A stretch of 64,000 nucleotides of DNA from Lucinisca nassula. Its lineage: Eukaryota; Mollusca; Bivalvia; Lucinida; Lucinidae. The position numbers were made by a program, and so were the translations under genes. Of this stretch, positions 1 through 10,579 are shown in pieces. Location: positions 86,898,651 through 86,962,650 of the forward strand of contig OY757026.1 in NCBI GenBank assembly GCA_963580285.1. Direction: 5' to 3'. The notes beneath the pieces were generated by a model that was not told where the DNA came from, searched no databases, and saw only the letters and a program-made list of their open reading frames with translations. How positions within the stretch are numbered: the first letter of the stretch is position 1; every line of letters starts with the position of its first letter.

Positions 1-54
1 TGACCTTTACAGTGTTGACGGGGACGTTAAACCTCAAATCAAACAAACAAACAA
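1..54 (+). mobile_element. SINE family O, 3' end
   Basis: The last ~54 bases of the O consensus are present: the AGTGTTGACGGGGACGTTAAA tail region followed by an (ACAA)n end. The 5' part lies outside the window. The same tail ends the copies at 10804-11106 and 43926-44145. Confidence 0.75.
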
Positions 55-56
55 AG

Positions 57-107
<51 letters not shown>

Positions 108-110
108 TAA
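55..110. repeat. (AAT)n microsatellite
   Basis: About 15 uninterrupted AAT units directly follow the SINE tail. Positions 111-424 after it hold nothing I recognise. Confidence 0.9.
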
Positions 111-424
111 TAACAACAATTGGTACTCATTATCTAAATAGCACCAATACTTCATATGAATGAAGAATGCACAGTAGTACCCATGACACAGTCTTTCCTG
201 AAATTAGGTAATCCATTAGACGTGCACGCGTGTCCATTAATCTTCGGACTTCCTGACGGTCGGTAGCCGGAACGCAATACACAATCCACTTGTCATAAAA
301 GTGATAATTGTCTTCTGCTTAAATACCCGTGATATTTCCCCTGAGTGTAATAAAACGTTGATTATGGGCACAGAAGCGCCAAATTGAAATCTTTCTACCT
401 ATGTGTTTGTGTTTATTAAGTCAA

Positions 425-614
425 AATCATGCTCAAAACATAGGTTGTGTTTGCTCGGTAGAACCGGCTCACTGAGGCGGTCGTAACGAGTACCCACAAC
501 CTATGTCTTGGAGCAGAAATAAGAAAAATAATGAATACCCCTGTAAATCCCTTTTTTCTCTATATAAACTGGGGTTTAAAAGGTCTTCATTTCACGGACA
601 TGTTCACGTGATAC
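425..614 (+). mobile_element. MITE A2, partial
   Basis: The hairpin core and right half of family A2 are present: a mutated CTCGGTAGAACCGG arm, the opposing GTAACGAGTACCCACAACC arm, the right-half small hairpin and the terminal TTCACGTGATAC. The left terminus is not recognisable. Confidence 0.65.
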
Positions 615-632
615 ATAAATAAATTAAAAAAA

Positions 633-746
633 AATCAGAATGAGCTGGTTCTAAATAGAACCATCAATCAACGTATTGAGCAATAAATAAATTTTAAATA
701 AATAAATCGTAAATAAATAAATTACGATAACACATCCGTGCGGCAT
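633..746 (+). repeat. Local duplicate unit, copy 1
   Basis: A GAGCTGGTTCTAAATA block, a (AAAT)n stretch and the ATTACGATAACACATCCGTG start of a MITE occur here. They recur in the same order at 1205-1322. Confidence 0.7.
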
Positions 747-980
747 AGTAGGGTATTCTTGATATCTAAAAATCAGTTAATTTGTTAATGAAAACTTATC
801 GATACTCAAAACCGGTTTTGTATTCTCGTTAGAACCGCCTCGTTAAGTGGCTCTAACGAGTACCCACAACCTATGTCTTTGAGAAGAAATAAAAAAAATG
901 AATACCACAGTAAACCCCAATTTTCTCTATATAAAGCATTGTTTAAGGGGGTGTTCATTACACGGCTTGTTGCCGTGATG
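720..980 (+). mobile_element. MITE A2
   Basis: This copy runs from the A2 left terminus ATTACGATAACACATCCGTG to GCCGTGATG. The core inverted repeat is intact enough to fold (CTCGTTAGAACCGCCTC opposite CTCTAACGAGTACCC). It encodes nothing. Confidence 0.75.
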
Positions 981-1204
981 AATAAACAACAGTGACTAAA
1001 ATAATATAGAAGAATAAGAAGCAAGTACTTTCGAACTATGTTTTTGTGTTATGTTAAAATCATGCTGACCCCTGATTATCCGACTGCTCAATATATAAAG
1101 TTAAGTTTACATGCAAATTCTTTTCCCCGATATGATGGAAGGAACACCAGAAAAGGTGTGCACCCTGATCTTAATAAATCATTTAACAGTTGAAATAAAT
1201 ACAT

Positions 1205-1322
1205 AAATATAAAAATAAATACATCGGAACGAGCTGGTTCTAAATATAACCAACAATCCACGCATTGAGCAAAAATATAAACAAATAAATAAATAAATTA
1301 CGATAACACATCCGTGCGGCTC
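1205..1322 (+). repeat. Local duplicate unit, copy 2
   Basis: Second copy of the 633-746 block, about 570 bp downstream, with the same microsatellite and MITE boundary. This implies duplication of a segment and not independent insertion. Confidence 0.65.
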
Positions 1323-1347
1323 AGTCAATTCTTGATTATTTGCTAAT

Positions 1348-1641
1348 CATCACGTGAACAAGTCCGTGAAATAAAGACCCCCTATACCCCACTTCATATA
1401 GAGAAAACTGGGGTTTAGGGGTATACATTATTTTTCTTATTTTTGTTCCAAACCATAGGTTGTGGGTACTCGTTTGAACCGCCTCGATGAGGCGATTCTA
1501 ACGATCGAGGCGGTTCTAACGAGCACCCACAACCCATGTTTGCCGTATTTATAAGAAAAAGATCACTGATTTTCATCAGAAAAGTAGCCTTTTTGGAGAT
1601 GTGGAAAATGTACTTTATCGCACGGGTGTGTTATCGTAATG
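1348..1641 (-). mobile_element. MITE A2, full length
   Basis: This is a complete 294-bp copy from CATCACGTGAACAAGTCCGTG to GGTGTGTTATCGTAATG. It carries the large core palindrome near 1455-1545, with an extra GATCGAGGCGGTTCTAACG block in the core. It serves as a reference for A2 termini. Confidence 0.8.
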
Positions 1642-1654
1642 GAAGTCTAAAAAC

Positions 1655-1775
1655 AAGTTTTGTATTCTCGTTAGAACCGCCTCATTGAGGTGGCTCTACC
1701 GAGTACCCACTACCTATGTCTTTGATAAGAAATAAAAAACGAATACCACGGTAAACCCCAGTTTTCTTTTCTATA
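1655..1775 (+). mobile_element. MITE A2, partial
   Basis: Core and part of the right half of A2; the right terminus is replaced by a (CTTT)n run at 1780-1805. Confidence 0.6.
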
Positions 1776-1884
1776 AAAATCATTCTTTCTTTCTTTCTTT
1801 ATTTATTTCTTTCAATTGTAATCTTATTACTAGCAATGTTTGTTTAAATTGCAAAGTAAGTATAAAAAATCTAATCGGGTCATG

Positions 1885-1889
1885 AAAAA

Positions 1890-1928
<39 letters not shown>

Positions 1929-1959
1929 GACGCAGATCAGACACCGCATTTTAGATTGA

Positions 1960-1994
<35 letters not shown>

Positions 1995-2025
1995 GACGCA
2001 GATCAGACACCGCATTTTAGATTGA
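1885..2025. repeat. (AAAT)n plus two-copy tandem unit
   Basis: Two (AAAT)n runs are each followed by the same ~34-bp block beginning GACGCAGATCAGACACCGC. The block resembles dispersed repeat V at 44800-44830. Beyond it, 2026-2814 shows no recognisable gene or repeat. Confidence 0.75.
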
Positions 2026-2814
2026 TTTACATTCCAAGGAGATGCCCAGGCGGAAGTGTGTTCATTTCACGGTCTACGGAGAATGACACGCTTTTGGATT
2101 ACACGCGTGTGTAGACGATTAAGCTTTTTCTGAATAAGCTCCAAATTTAATCGCAAAATGCCGCTATTAAATATAATTTTGAAATATTATAATTGCTATC
2201 AAAGTGCACAATATTGTAACCATATTGCGTCTGATACAGGCGATTGTTTGCAATATTAACAGAAAGTGAAGATTTTAGCCGTTAAAGTAGGGTACTGTCG
2301 TTGTTTTTCCACCGTTTTGTATGCTTCATATAAGGATTAAGGGTTGTTAATTTGAAAATAAAAATGCCGGCAGCTAATTAAATAAAAGTTCCACTTATTT
2401 GATACCATTTTGAAGGTATTTAAACGGACAATTAGATTAAATCGGAACTTTTTTGCCAAATTGAAAAATAAATAAGTTATATTTGTTTTAAAATTAGTTT
2501 CCATTAAAGCGCCTGCTATTTCCAACAAGACATTCTGTACAGGTAAGCCGAGAAGGTCAGCGCACAGTAAAAGGCTTAATCCTTTGCGCCAACGGCATAA
2601 ATGTCAATAATAGTTGCGGATGTTCGTTGCATAGTCAAGTTGAGTTCTGATGCGCAGTTTTTTTTTTGTCGCATGTACTGATCAGCATGTTTGTCTGGTC
2701 GGCGCATGCGCAATAACGGTTTATGCATGAACATATTCTGACTTCTCCGGGGCAGGGATCATGATATAGTATATACGTTTCATGAACCGTATTTTAGTTG
2801 ATTATCGTCATTTG

Positions 2815-2918
2815 CTGGCTCAGTGTCAATGTTTCTTTCCCTTTGGTGTCTCTGATGGGAGATGTGGGTTAATTGTATCGATTCTTGATTATTGCCTCCA
2901 CTTCTACTTTTCAATGTC
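2815..2918 (+). mobile_element. Retroelement B, 3' terminus
   Basis: The B 3' end is present: TTTCCCTTTGGTGTCTCTGA, then AATTGTATCGATTC and the terminal CTCCACTTCTA. Many B copies in the window stop at this same terminus, as expected for 5'-truncated target-primed insertions. Confidence 0.75.
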
Positions 2919-3039
2919 AGATGACGTGTGGTGACCTGCTGCTCCCTGATCGATAGGAGCAGGTATTGGTACGACGCATCGGTCCAGATGCCATGCGGAG
3001 GCGGGCAGAATCGTAATACAGACCGTCGAGACCAAAAAT

Positions 3040-3165
3040 TGACGACAAGTTGTCGGTGAATAATCATGTTGTCGGTGAATAATCAAGTTGTCAGTCATAG
3101 TCAAGTTGACAGTGATAGTCAAGTTGGCAGTGATAGTCAACTTGACAGTGAATAATATGTTGACA
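3040..3165. repeat. Short tandem repeat, ~18-bp unit
   Basis: About six diverged units of AGTTGACAGTGATAGTCA occur in a row. No gene is seen in the surrounding 2919-3375. Confidence 0.7.
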
Positions 3166-3374
3166 TGATTTAAATTCTCAGTACACCAACGCGTCAACGC
3201 AGTTCACCCCAAGTGTGCTTATATTTTTTCCTGGCCAGTCGTTTTTATAATTTGCTGTTGTTGTTCGTTTATTTTGTTATTTGCTTCCATATAACATTCA
3301 CGTCATCGGCCCGAGCACAAAGAAAAAAACGTAGTTTTGCCTTCGGGGCGGGCGCCGTGAATTGATTATGATTT

Positions 3375-3786
3375 TTGCACCTATTACACTACACTTCCGC
3401 ATAACCTTATAAAAGAAAAAAAAATCATGATTTAATTGAATGGACATTTCATATGGAATACTCCCTCTATCTTGCATTTCTGTAAGAAATGCTTTTTTCC
3501 ACTTCTGAAGAGCATAAAAGTATGTTTTATGGTCCTTCAGAAAGTGTGTGAAGCTCTCACCTTTCTACTTGAAAATATTTACATATGATTTCGTGCTAAG
3601 TTATTTTATAGACAAATTGTGGGTATTCAGATGGGTACGAAGTGCGCACACCTTTTGGCTGATCTGTTCTTGTTTTGCTATGAAAAGACTTCATGATGTC
3701 CCTTTCCGTTGAAAACCAATCTGAAATCATCGAAGCCTTTAGCCCGACTTCCAGATATTTAGAAGATTTGTTAAATATTGACAATA
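3375..3786 (+). pseudogene. Retroelement B reverse transcriptase, 5' part
   Basis: Remnant of a reverse transcriptase. Readable pieces in shifting frames include an IRFGTKLF-like stretch, GIPMGT-like residues (RT motif B region) and SRYLEDLLNIDN, which corresponds to catalytic motif C. In the copy at 54085 this motif reads YLDD; here the first catalytic Asp is Glu. The frame is broken, so it is dead. It stops abruptly at 3786, where an inverted B fragment begins, and resumes at 4485. The protein resembles RT-like proteins scattered through marine invertebrate genomes. I cannot assign its class (Penelope-like is possible) because no endonuclease domain is visible. Confidence 0.7.
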
Positions 3787-4484
3787 AAAGTGGGGGCAAT
3801 GATCAGGAATCGATACAATTAACCCACAGCTCCCATCAGAGACACCAAAGGGAAAGAAACATATACATGAAACAACAGACCCTAATGGAAACACCAATTG
3901 CGGAAAGCCAAAACGTACAGTTACTTTCCCACAAAATGGACAATAGGTTATCAAAAATAAAATAAAATAAGCGACACAAAACCCCAAAGACAAACCATAA
4001 CAAAAATTAACCGCGACAGAAGAACCGCCTTGGAATGGTCAGCGGAAACGAATTCCACCGGGGGGCTTAAATCGATTTTACGTGGCCACAATCGTCTCCC
4101 TTACTTCCGTCGCGATTAAGAAAAATAATTTGTTCAGTCCGCATGAAGGCCTCCTAACTCATCAGTGCAACATCTCCGTGAACACAAAAATCAAACAACC
4201 ACAGAGATGAAACAACGGTTAGGACTCGACAGCAAGAAACCACTGAAATGCTGGCGTAAAAGAAAACCAACAGTTAGACTCCGATGTGCCCGGCCAGAGA
4301 CAGAGCATCAGGTAACAACCAACATAAGCCTTTACGCTGGAACCGTGATAGAATCTGAGGCCTAACCCACCGGCGTGCAGTTAAAGAGTGAAGCAAATTT
4401 GTCAACCGTGATTGGGTTAACTACCATGCATGCAGGCTGTCGTATAACATTTATGTTGTACCCAATCTTTTTATATCGAAGAAA
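3787..4484 (-). mobile_element. Retroelement B 3' region, inverted, inside another B copy
   Basis: It starts at the B 3' terminus (reverse complement GGCAATGATCAGGAATCG) and runs to CCCAATCTTTTTATATCG on the + strand. The interrupted + copy continues on both sides (TTGACAAT before, CCTATTTTGATGG after), so this is a nested insertion or an internal inversion. Confidence 0.7.
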
Positions 4485-5041
4485 ATACCTATTTTGATGG
4501 TTTAATAAGTCAAATTGTCGCCCCCTCCCCCCCCCCAAAGAACATCAATTAAATAAAGCAAATTCTTCTGATACCGAGACCCCGTTTTGGGATTTACATC
4601 TATCTATCGCATATGGTTTTTTTCCTCCAAAATTTATGATAAATGCGATGATTTTGATTTTGAGATTGTAAATGTTCCTTCCTTGGATGGTGATATTCCT
4701 CGTGCGGCATCCTATGGCGTTTATATCTCGCAATTAATTCGGTTTGCCAGAGTGTATAGTCATGTAACTGACTCCAACATTCGTAATAAATTGTTAAATG
4801 TTAAACTTCTTAATCAGGGTTATCGGTATCATAAACTACGCAAAGCCTTTTCAAAATTTTACACACGCCATTCCGATTTAATTTCAAAATACAATGTTGG
4901 ACTTAAATCTCTTCTGCAACGAGGTCTATCGGATTTTATGGTGACTTAGTATATAAATTGAGAAAAAATATATACATGTAATTGCAATGACCTCAGAACC
5001 AAATTTCGTAATATCATTCGTCGATATAAAATGATTGGGTA
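4485..5041 (+). pseudogene. Retroelement B reverse transcriptase, C-terminal part
   Basis: The + strand RT resumes. An open stretch at 4587-4949 includes KIYDKCDDFDFEIVNVPSLD and ASYGVYISQLIRFARVYSHV, then a basic tail GYRYHKLRKAFSKFYTRHSD. The same residues are readable at 47150-47340 and on the - strand near 30400-30600 and 32650-32990, so this is the conserved thumb/C-terminal region of the B protein. The copy ends at GATTGGGTAC, where MITE A1 starts. It is a decayed retroelement piece and not a host gene. Confidence 0.75.
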
Positions 5042-5309
5042 CATCATAAACATATTGTAAATTTTACCACCAACAAATGAAAACTTTCAGATAAAATCTC
5101 CCGATATTTTCCATACTTCTGATGAAAACAGAGATTGTGGTACTCGTTAGAACCGCCTCGACGAGACGGTTCTAACGAGTACCCACAATCTATTGTTTGA
5201 GCAGAAATTTGAAAAACAATGTATACCCCTGTAAAACCCCAGTTTTAGTCTATTAAAGTGGGGTTTCTTAGGGGGTCACTGAAAATTATATTGGCGTGTT
5301 TTCGTGATG
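5042..5309 (+). mobile_element. MITE A1
   Basis: Subfamily A1 copy: a CATCATAAACATATTGTAAA left end, a core hairpin (ACTCGTTAGAACCGCCTC / GACGGTTCTAACGAGTACC), the small right hairpin, and the TTGGCGTGTTTTCGTGATG end. Confidence 0.75.
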
Positions 5310-5512
5310 TAGTCGTGAATTTTTCAGAGTACTATTTAACGGTTTCTGCCTTTTTTACTTCACATCCCTGAATCATAGTGCATTCTTTTTTTCTGATCAA
5401 ACGTTATGATAAGTTTCCTATTTTTGCCCCAACATATGTTATTTGCACGTAAGTACAATCTCATTGAGGCGGCCCTAACGAAACCCACAACCTTCGCTTT
5501 GAAAATGCAACT

Positions 5513-5726
5513 ACAGTAAAATTCCTATATTAAAAACACTTTTGGGACTGTTCAAAAGTGGTCTTAAGACCACTTTTGATTGGGACTATTCAAAAGTGGT
5601 CTTAAGACCAATTTTGAACAGACCCAATGAGGGTCTCTTATTATGAGATACTGGGTGTATGAAACACAATTAAAGAATAACTGAAACCCTCTCAGTTATC
5701 TTTTAAAAGTAGATTTAGTCTTAATT
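5513..5726. mobile_element. MITE R (pogo/mariner-like TIR), truncated
   Basis: Left end TA|CAGTAAAATTCC, followed by two tandem copies of an AAAAGTGGTCTTAAGACCA hairpin. The right end is cut by SINE C. No transposase is present. Confidence 0.65.
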
Positions 5727-5728
5727 TA

Positions 5729-5740
5729 AAAATAATAATA

Positions 5741-5776
<36 letters not shown>

Positions 5777-5950
5777 GACCTTATTTGTAGAGGGTAACAC
5801 ATTTAGTACTAGTACTAATCTTCGATGTGGTCCTCTTTTCCTGGGTGGGTACCAGTACTAAGCAATGTGGATAAAGTTTCTTGCACAAGGAAACAACACT
5901 TGGCGTTTGCGGGGATCGAACTGGCTACCTCTCGATCTCAAATCCGAATA
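5729..5950 (-). mobile_element. SINE family C
   Basis: Antisense tRNA-derived SINE: the (AAT)n tail comes first on the + strand, then the body. The head is truncated near 5950, keeping a B-box-like GGATCGAAC (antisense). Confidence 0.75.
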
Positions 5951-5965
5951 ACGGAATTTTAATGG

Positions 5966-6244
5966 ATTCCGATAACACACCCGTGCGACATAGTGCTTGT
6001 TTTCACATCCAAAATGGATATTTTTTTCTGATGAAAATCTATGTTTTTTTCTCATTTTTACTACAAAGGTTGTTGGTGCTCGTTAGAACCGCCTCTTTGA
6101 GGCGGTTCTAACGAGTACCCACAACCTATGTTTTTGAGCAGAAATAAGTAAAAACAATATATACACCGTTAACCCCAGTTTTCTCTAAATAAAGTGGGAT
6201 TTAGTGTTTAGGTGGTGTTCATTTCACAGTCTTGTGCACTGAAA
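5966..6244 (+). mobile_element. MITE A2
   Basis: Left end CCGATAACACACCCGTGCG, then a perfect core arm pair around an apex at ~6097 (GAACCGCCTC TTT GAGGCGGTTC). The right end is degenerate. Confidence 0.75.
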
Positions 6245-6531
6245 TGAAGATTGCGGTTTGCGAGTGTTCCCTCTATTTAAACAATTTAACTTCTTAGGTA
6301 AACAATATTCAAAATATCGCGCCTACCTTTTCGGAAAATATTAAGACTCTGGTTATGCTCGACAATTGATATTTTGCTGAATGAATGATATTAAATATAA
6401 AACTATTTAACTTGTTTCGTCACGTGTTATGGTCTCAGGGAGAATGACAAACAATGGCCATTTATTCCGGAAGCAAAAATAGTGTATTCTTTGCTTCCAA
6501 GGGATAACCCTTATATAGAACATATTACTGT

Positions 6532-6727
6532 AACAGCAAAATTCCGCTATTAAGACCACCTTTCTGCTTTAAAAAACGTTTTTAGAAGGGTGCAGTTATT
6601 TTTTCCTTGTGATTTCTGCACACGGTGTCCCCTGGTCAGGGACCACCTTTGGGACTGTTCAAAAGTGGTCATAAAGACCACTTTTGAACAGTGCCAAAGG
6701 TGGTCTTAATATTAAAATTTTGCTGTA
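6532..6727. mobile_element. MITE R, full length
   Basis: Terminal inverted repeats CAGCAAAATTCCGCTATTAA and its near reverse complement end beside TA. A central hairpin AAAGTGGTCATAAAGACCACTT is present. TA flanks plus CAG(T/C) ends fit non-autonomous Tc1/mariner/pogo elements. Confidence 0.7.
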
Positions 6728-6765
6728 TTTGGACTATTTCTTGACACCACCTCTGTGTTGTTTAT

Positions 6766-7030
6766 CATTACAAAAACATGCATATACAAATACATTGTAA
6801 ACTTTACGGCCGAAAAAAATGAATATTTTAAGATGAAAAATTGCGATACTTTTCTTATTTCTGCTCAAAATATAGATTGTGGGTACTCGTTAGAACCGCT
6901 TCATTGATGAAAATCTTTTTTTTAGAGCATAAATTAAGAAAAAATAAGGTTTACCCCTGTAAACCCCAGTTTTACTATATAAAAGTGGGGTTCAAGGGGG
7001 TCAAATTATATAGGCATGTTTTCGTGATGT
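6766..7030 (+). mobile_element. MITE A1 with deleted core apex
   Basis: Both A1 termini are present, but the core reads CTCGTTAGAACCGCTTCATT and then jumps into the distal right arm, so the second half of the core hairpin is missing. Confidence 0.7.
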
Positions 7031-7182
7031 AAAACAAAAAACAGCATCATCAACAACAGCAACAAAAAAAAATATAATAATAATCATAATAATTATGGAT
7101 ATGTAAATACAGAAAAAAGATTTTATTAGACTACCGCAAAAACACCCTTTCATCCCTTATCCCGCTGTTCATAACGACTCCT

Positions 7183-7429
7183 TTTACGGGCCTCCGTGGC
7201 CTAATGGATAAGAGCGCTGACTCTTAATCATTAGGTCTCTCACCGCCGTGGGTTCGGGCCTCGCTCGGGTCACGTGTGAGACGCCAAGTTCTGCAACGGG
7301 AGGTCAGGTGGTTTTTCTCCGGGTACTCCGGTTTTCGCCCACCTATGATTAACGATCGGCTCGATATGAGTGAAATAATCTTGAAAGGGCCGTAAAACCC
7401 AAACCAAAAAAAAAAAAAAAAAAAAAAAA
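7183..7429 (+). mobile_element. SINE family D with target-site duplication
   Basis: tRNA-like head from 7188 (GGCCTCCGTGGCCTAATGGA, A-box-like; GGGTTCGGGCC, B-box-like), a tRNA-unrelated body, a tail ending CCGTAAAACCC and a ~27-base poly(A). It is flanked by a perfect 12-bp duplication ATAACGACTCCT at 7171-7182 and 7430-7441. The clean duplication indicates a fairly young insertion. Confidence 0.9.
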
Positions 7430-7659
7430 ATAACGACTCCTACCTTTGCAAGCAGTGTAGATTCAGAGCAAATGATTTGAAAGCCATCTTATCAGGATCT
7501 AGACTAATTGTCATTCATTTTGTAAATTTGAACGAATTAATTACATCAAGTAATTTGATTGGTTGAAATGTTAAATGGGTGTGGCAAAATTAATTATAGA
7601 CCGAGACGTTCAACACATCTTTTATTTAAAAAAGATATAATAACTTCTGTTAAACTTCA

Positions 7660-7861
7660 ATTTCTTAGCTTTATTTTTTTTTATTTCTGCTCCAAGACAG
7701 AGATTGCGGGTACTCGTTAGAACCGTCTCAATGAGGCGGCGCAACCTATGTTAGCCTTAGAAATAAGAGAAAATATCACGAATTTTCATCAGAAAAGTAG
7801 CCATTTATAGGAGATGTGAAGAAAAAAAATCCACTATGTGCACGGATGTGTATCCGTAATG
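7660..7861 (-). mobile_element. MITE A2, partial
   Basis: Core (CTCGTTAGAACCGTCTCAAT) with part of one arm lost, then the left half up to TATCCGTAATG. Confidence 0.65.
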
Positions 7862-7889
7862 ACTTGTCTTCCAACTGCGCATATAGTCT

Positions 7890-8194
7890 TTGTTTGTTTG
7901 TTTGATTTGAGGTTTAACGTCCCCGTCAACACTGTAAAGGTCATTTTGGAGACGTTGCTTCCAATTTTGTGGGACTTTTACCAGATATTAAGATGAAATG
8001 ACACTCAAGCCCTGTCGCCCAATGAAACCAATAGGGTTTATTAGCATGGACGGTCTGCCACGCACTGCGGTTCCTGGACAGGCTTAGATCCTCTAAGCGG
8101 TTTACCAGTACTAGTGTGCGGGCCGGATTCAGCTCTGCGTGGAAGTATCATGCAGCCCATATATTTCTTCAAGCCCATATGGGCGGGGACAAAA
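7890..8194 (-). mobile_element. SINE family O with target-site duplication
   Basis: A ~305-bp antisense copy from the (TTTG)n tail to the GGGCGGGG head. Flanks carry a perfect 12-bp duplication CGCATATAGTCT (7878-7889, 8195-8206), so O mobilises by target-primed reverse transcription. The origin of the head is unclear. Confidence 0.9.
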
Positions 8195-8205
8195 CGCATA
8201 TAGTC

Positions 8206-8479
8206 TATCACGCCTATATAATTCTGACCCCCTTGTACCTCACGTTTATACAGTAAAACTGGGGTTTACAGGGGTGTATATTATTTGTCTTATTCCTGCT
8301 CTAAATATAGATTATGGGTACTCGTTAGAACCGCCTCAATGAGGATGTTCTAACGTCTACTCACAATCAATATTTTGAAAAGAAATAAGAACAATATCAC
8401 AATTTTTCTTCTTAAATTTTTCGTTTTTTTTCGGCGGTCAAGTTAACAATGTATTTGTATCAGCGTGTTTTCGTAATCG
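8206..8479 (-). mobile_element. MITE A1
   Basis: ATCACGCCTATATAATT to GCGTGTTTTCGTAATCG with a slightly decayed core hairpin at 8310-8360. An (ATA/AAT)-rich stretch follows at 8690-8735; 8480-8690 shows nothing recognisable. Confidence 0.7.
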
Positions 8480-8825
8480 AAAAGGCTTTTTCTGTTAGAC
8501 GTTGCCCACCTTTCCGATTTGTAAACTAGTCTTTAAGAAAATCATTTCATTTATAAATTCTTCGATATGACTTTCTGAAGGATTTGTATTGTCAGACATT
8601 GGTAGGCCATTATTTCTTTATCATATGGTTTACTGTTTGTCATTACTTTTTACTATATTTTTGTACTATGCTACAGGCGAAGATAATAGTTATAATAATG
8701 ATGATAATAATAATAATAATGATAATCATAATGACAAAAATTACAATAACGGGTGCTATTAGCGCTTATTACAATAAAGATGACGTCATACCGCTTCATC
8801 CGGGTAACTCACCGGACAAAATCTG

Positions 8826-9091
8826 CTCATATCGTTACGATAACACACCCTTGCGATAGAGTGCATTTTTTCACATCTTTAAAAAGGCAACTTTTCTGAT
8901 GAAAAACCCGTACTATTTTTTCTTATCCAGACTGCAAACATAGGTTATGGGGTGCTCGTTAGTACCGCCTCATTATGGCGGTTCTAACGAGTACCCACAA
9001 CCTATGTCCTGGAGAAGAAATAAGAATAATAATGTATCCGTTTTGATCGATATATAGTGATGTTCATTTCACGGACTTGTTGGCGTGGTGC
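8826..9091 (+). mobile_element. MITE A2
   Basis: Left end GTTACGATAACACACCC, core palindrome around ~8972 and right end GACTTGTTGGCGTGGTG. The small right-half hairpin is reduced. Confidence 0.7.
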
Positions 9092-9105
9092 CATCATTTG
9101 TGAAA

Positions 9106-9311
9106 CGGTGGGGTGCAGTGGTAAAGCATCGGATTTGAGATCGAGAGGTCACCGGTTCGATAGTGTTGTTTCCTTTAGCAAGAGACTTTATCCACATTGC
9201 TAAGTTCTGGTTCCTACCCAGGAAAAGAGGAGGACCACATGGAAGATTAGTATTAATTTACTAAATGTGTTACCCTTTATAAATAGGTCAATTATTATTA
9301 TTATTATTATT
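9106..9311 (+). mobile_element. SINE family C
   Basis: Sense copy with an intact tRNA-like head: GTGCAGTGGTAAAGCAT (A box region) and CACCGGTTCGATA (B box). A body containing CTTTATCCACATTGCTAAG follows, then a (TTA)n tail. Confidence 0.8.
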
Positions 9312-9550
9312 TGCATTATGGAAACACGCCTATACAAATATATTGTACATGTAAATTTCAACGCTGAAAATAAAAACAAAATAAGATGAGTAACTGTGAT
9401 TTTTTTCTTATTTCTGCTCAAAATATAGATTGTGGGTACACGTAAGAACCGCCTTATCGAGGCGGTTCTAACGGGTATCCACAATCTATATTTTAAAGCA
9501 GAAATACGAAAAATAAGGTTTACCCGTGTAAACCCCAGTTTTACTATATA
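9312..9550 (+). mobile_element. MITE A1, 3'-truncated
   Basis: Left end GGAAACACGCCTATACAAAT, full core hairpin (GAACCGCCTTATCGAGGCGG) and part of the right half; it stops in a T-rich run at 9555-9590. Confidence 0.7.
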
Positions 9551-9898
9551 AAAGCGGGATTTCTTTTTTATTATTTTTTTTTTTTTTTTTTAATGATAGT
9601 AAGCATTTAACTATATGCTGGTTATTATTATTATTGCTATTGGGCGTGTTTCATTTCTACTTCGTATCTGTAGACGTTGACAAAAAGAAAAAGAAAATAT
9701 GTGTCAAGTGTAATTTTAATATAAAGTTTGATTTTTGTGAATGTCAATCCACTGCCACAGTCAACATTTTCATACTTCAATTAATTAGTTTCGAAAATTC
9801 AATATTTTTCAGAATGAAAAATAGAATGATATCAGACAAGTTTGAAAATGTATTAATGGAACATTGTGATAATTACAAAAATCTTACATGTACAAGCA

Positions 9899-10102
9899 AG
9901 TGTGTGTGAATTCGGGTTTAACGTCGCTTTCAACAATTTTTCAGTCATCACGACAGTGTCTGGTTGTGACAGGGAGCTCAATGCTCACTTTTATAGTGCT
10001 GCCTCACTGAAGTATCATGTCGCAGACACATTACATGATACCACACCCAGTCACATTATCCTGACACTGGGTCGACCAGTCCTAGCTCTACCCCATAAAC
10101 AT
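9899..10102 (-). mobile_element. SINE family F, 5'-truncated
   Basis: The 3' two thirds of family F (antisense): GTGTGTGAATTCGGGTTTAA to CTAGCTCTACCCC. The tRNA head is missing. Positions 9551-9898 hold only an unrecognised AT-rich open stretch. Confidence 0.75.
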
Positions 10103-10330
10103 GTGCGCCAAAAAGTGAAAATTTTAATCGAAAAAAAAAATGAGATTTTTCTTATTTCTGCTCAAAATATCGATTGTGGTTACACGTTAGAGCCACCTCA
10201 TCGAAGCGGTTCCAACAAGTACCCATAATCTATATTATAGAGCAGATATAAGAAAAAAATAAGGTTTATCCCTGTAAACCACAGTTTTACATTCTAGGGG
10301 GTTAAAATTATAAAGGCACGTCTTCGTGAT
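10103..10330 (+). mobile_element. MITE A1, partial
   Basis: Core and right half of A1 with several mutations; it ends GGCACGTCTTCGTGATG. Confidence 0.65.
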
Positions 10331-10579
10331 GCCTGCAGACTGTATAGTCATTTCAAGCCGTCGACACACTGTTGGGTCGATTGTCTCTGAGTAGAGGCTG
10401 GAAAAATGGTCCTGCATGTGGACACGACTGTATAGTTAAACAATGACAGGTCGATTGATTCTGAATGTAGGCTGGAAAAAATATCCTGTTTGTGTCTGAG
10501 TGTGGGCCGGGAAAAATGTCCTGCATGGGGACTCAGACTATATGGGCCCCGTCAAGCGATTTTGGTACTTATCGCCTAT

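Noticed and set aside
9634..9909. 91-codon open stretch on +
   Set aside because: AT-rich, no recognisable motif, not conserved elsewhere in the window, and it runs into a SINE; not enough to call a gene.
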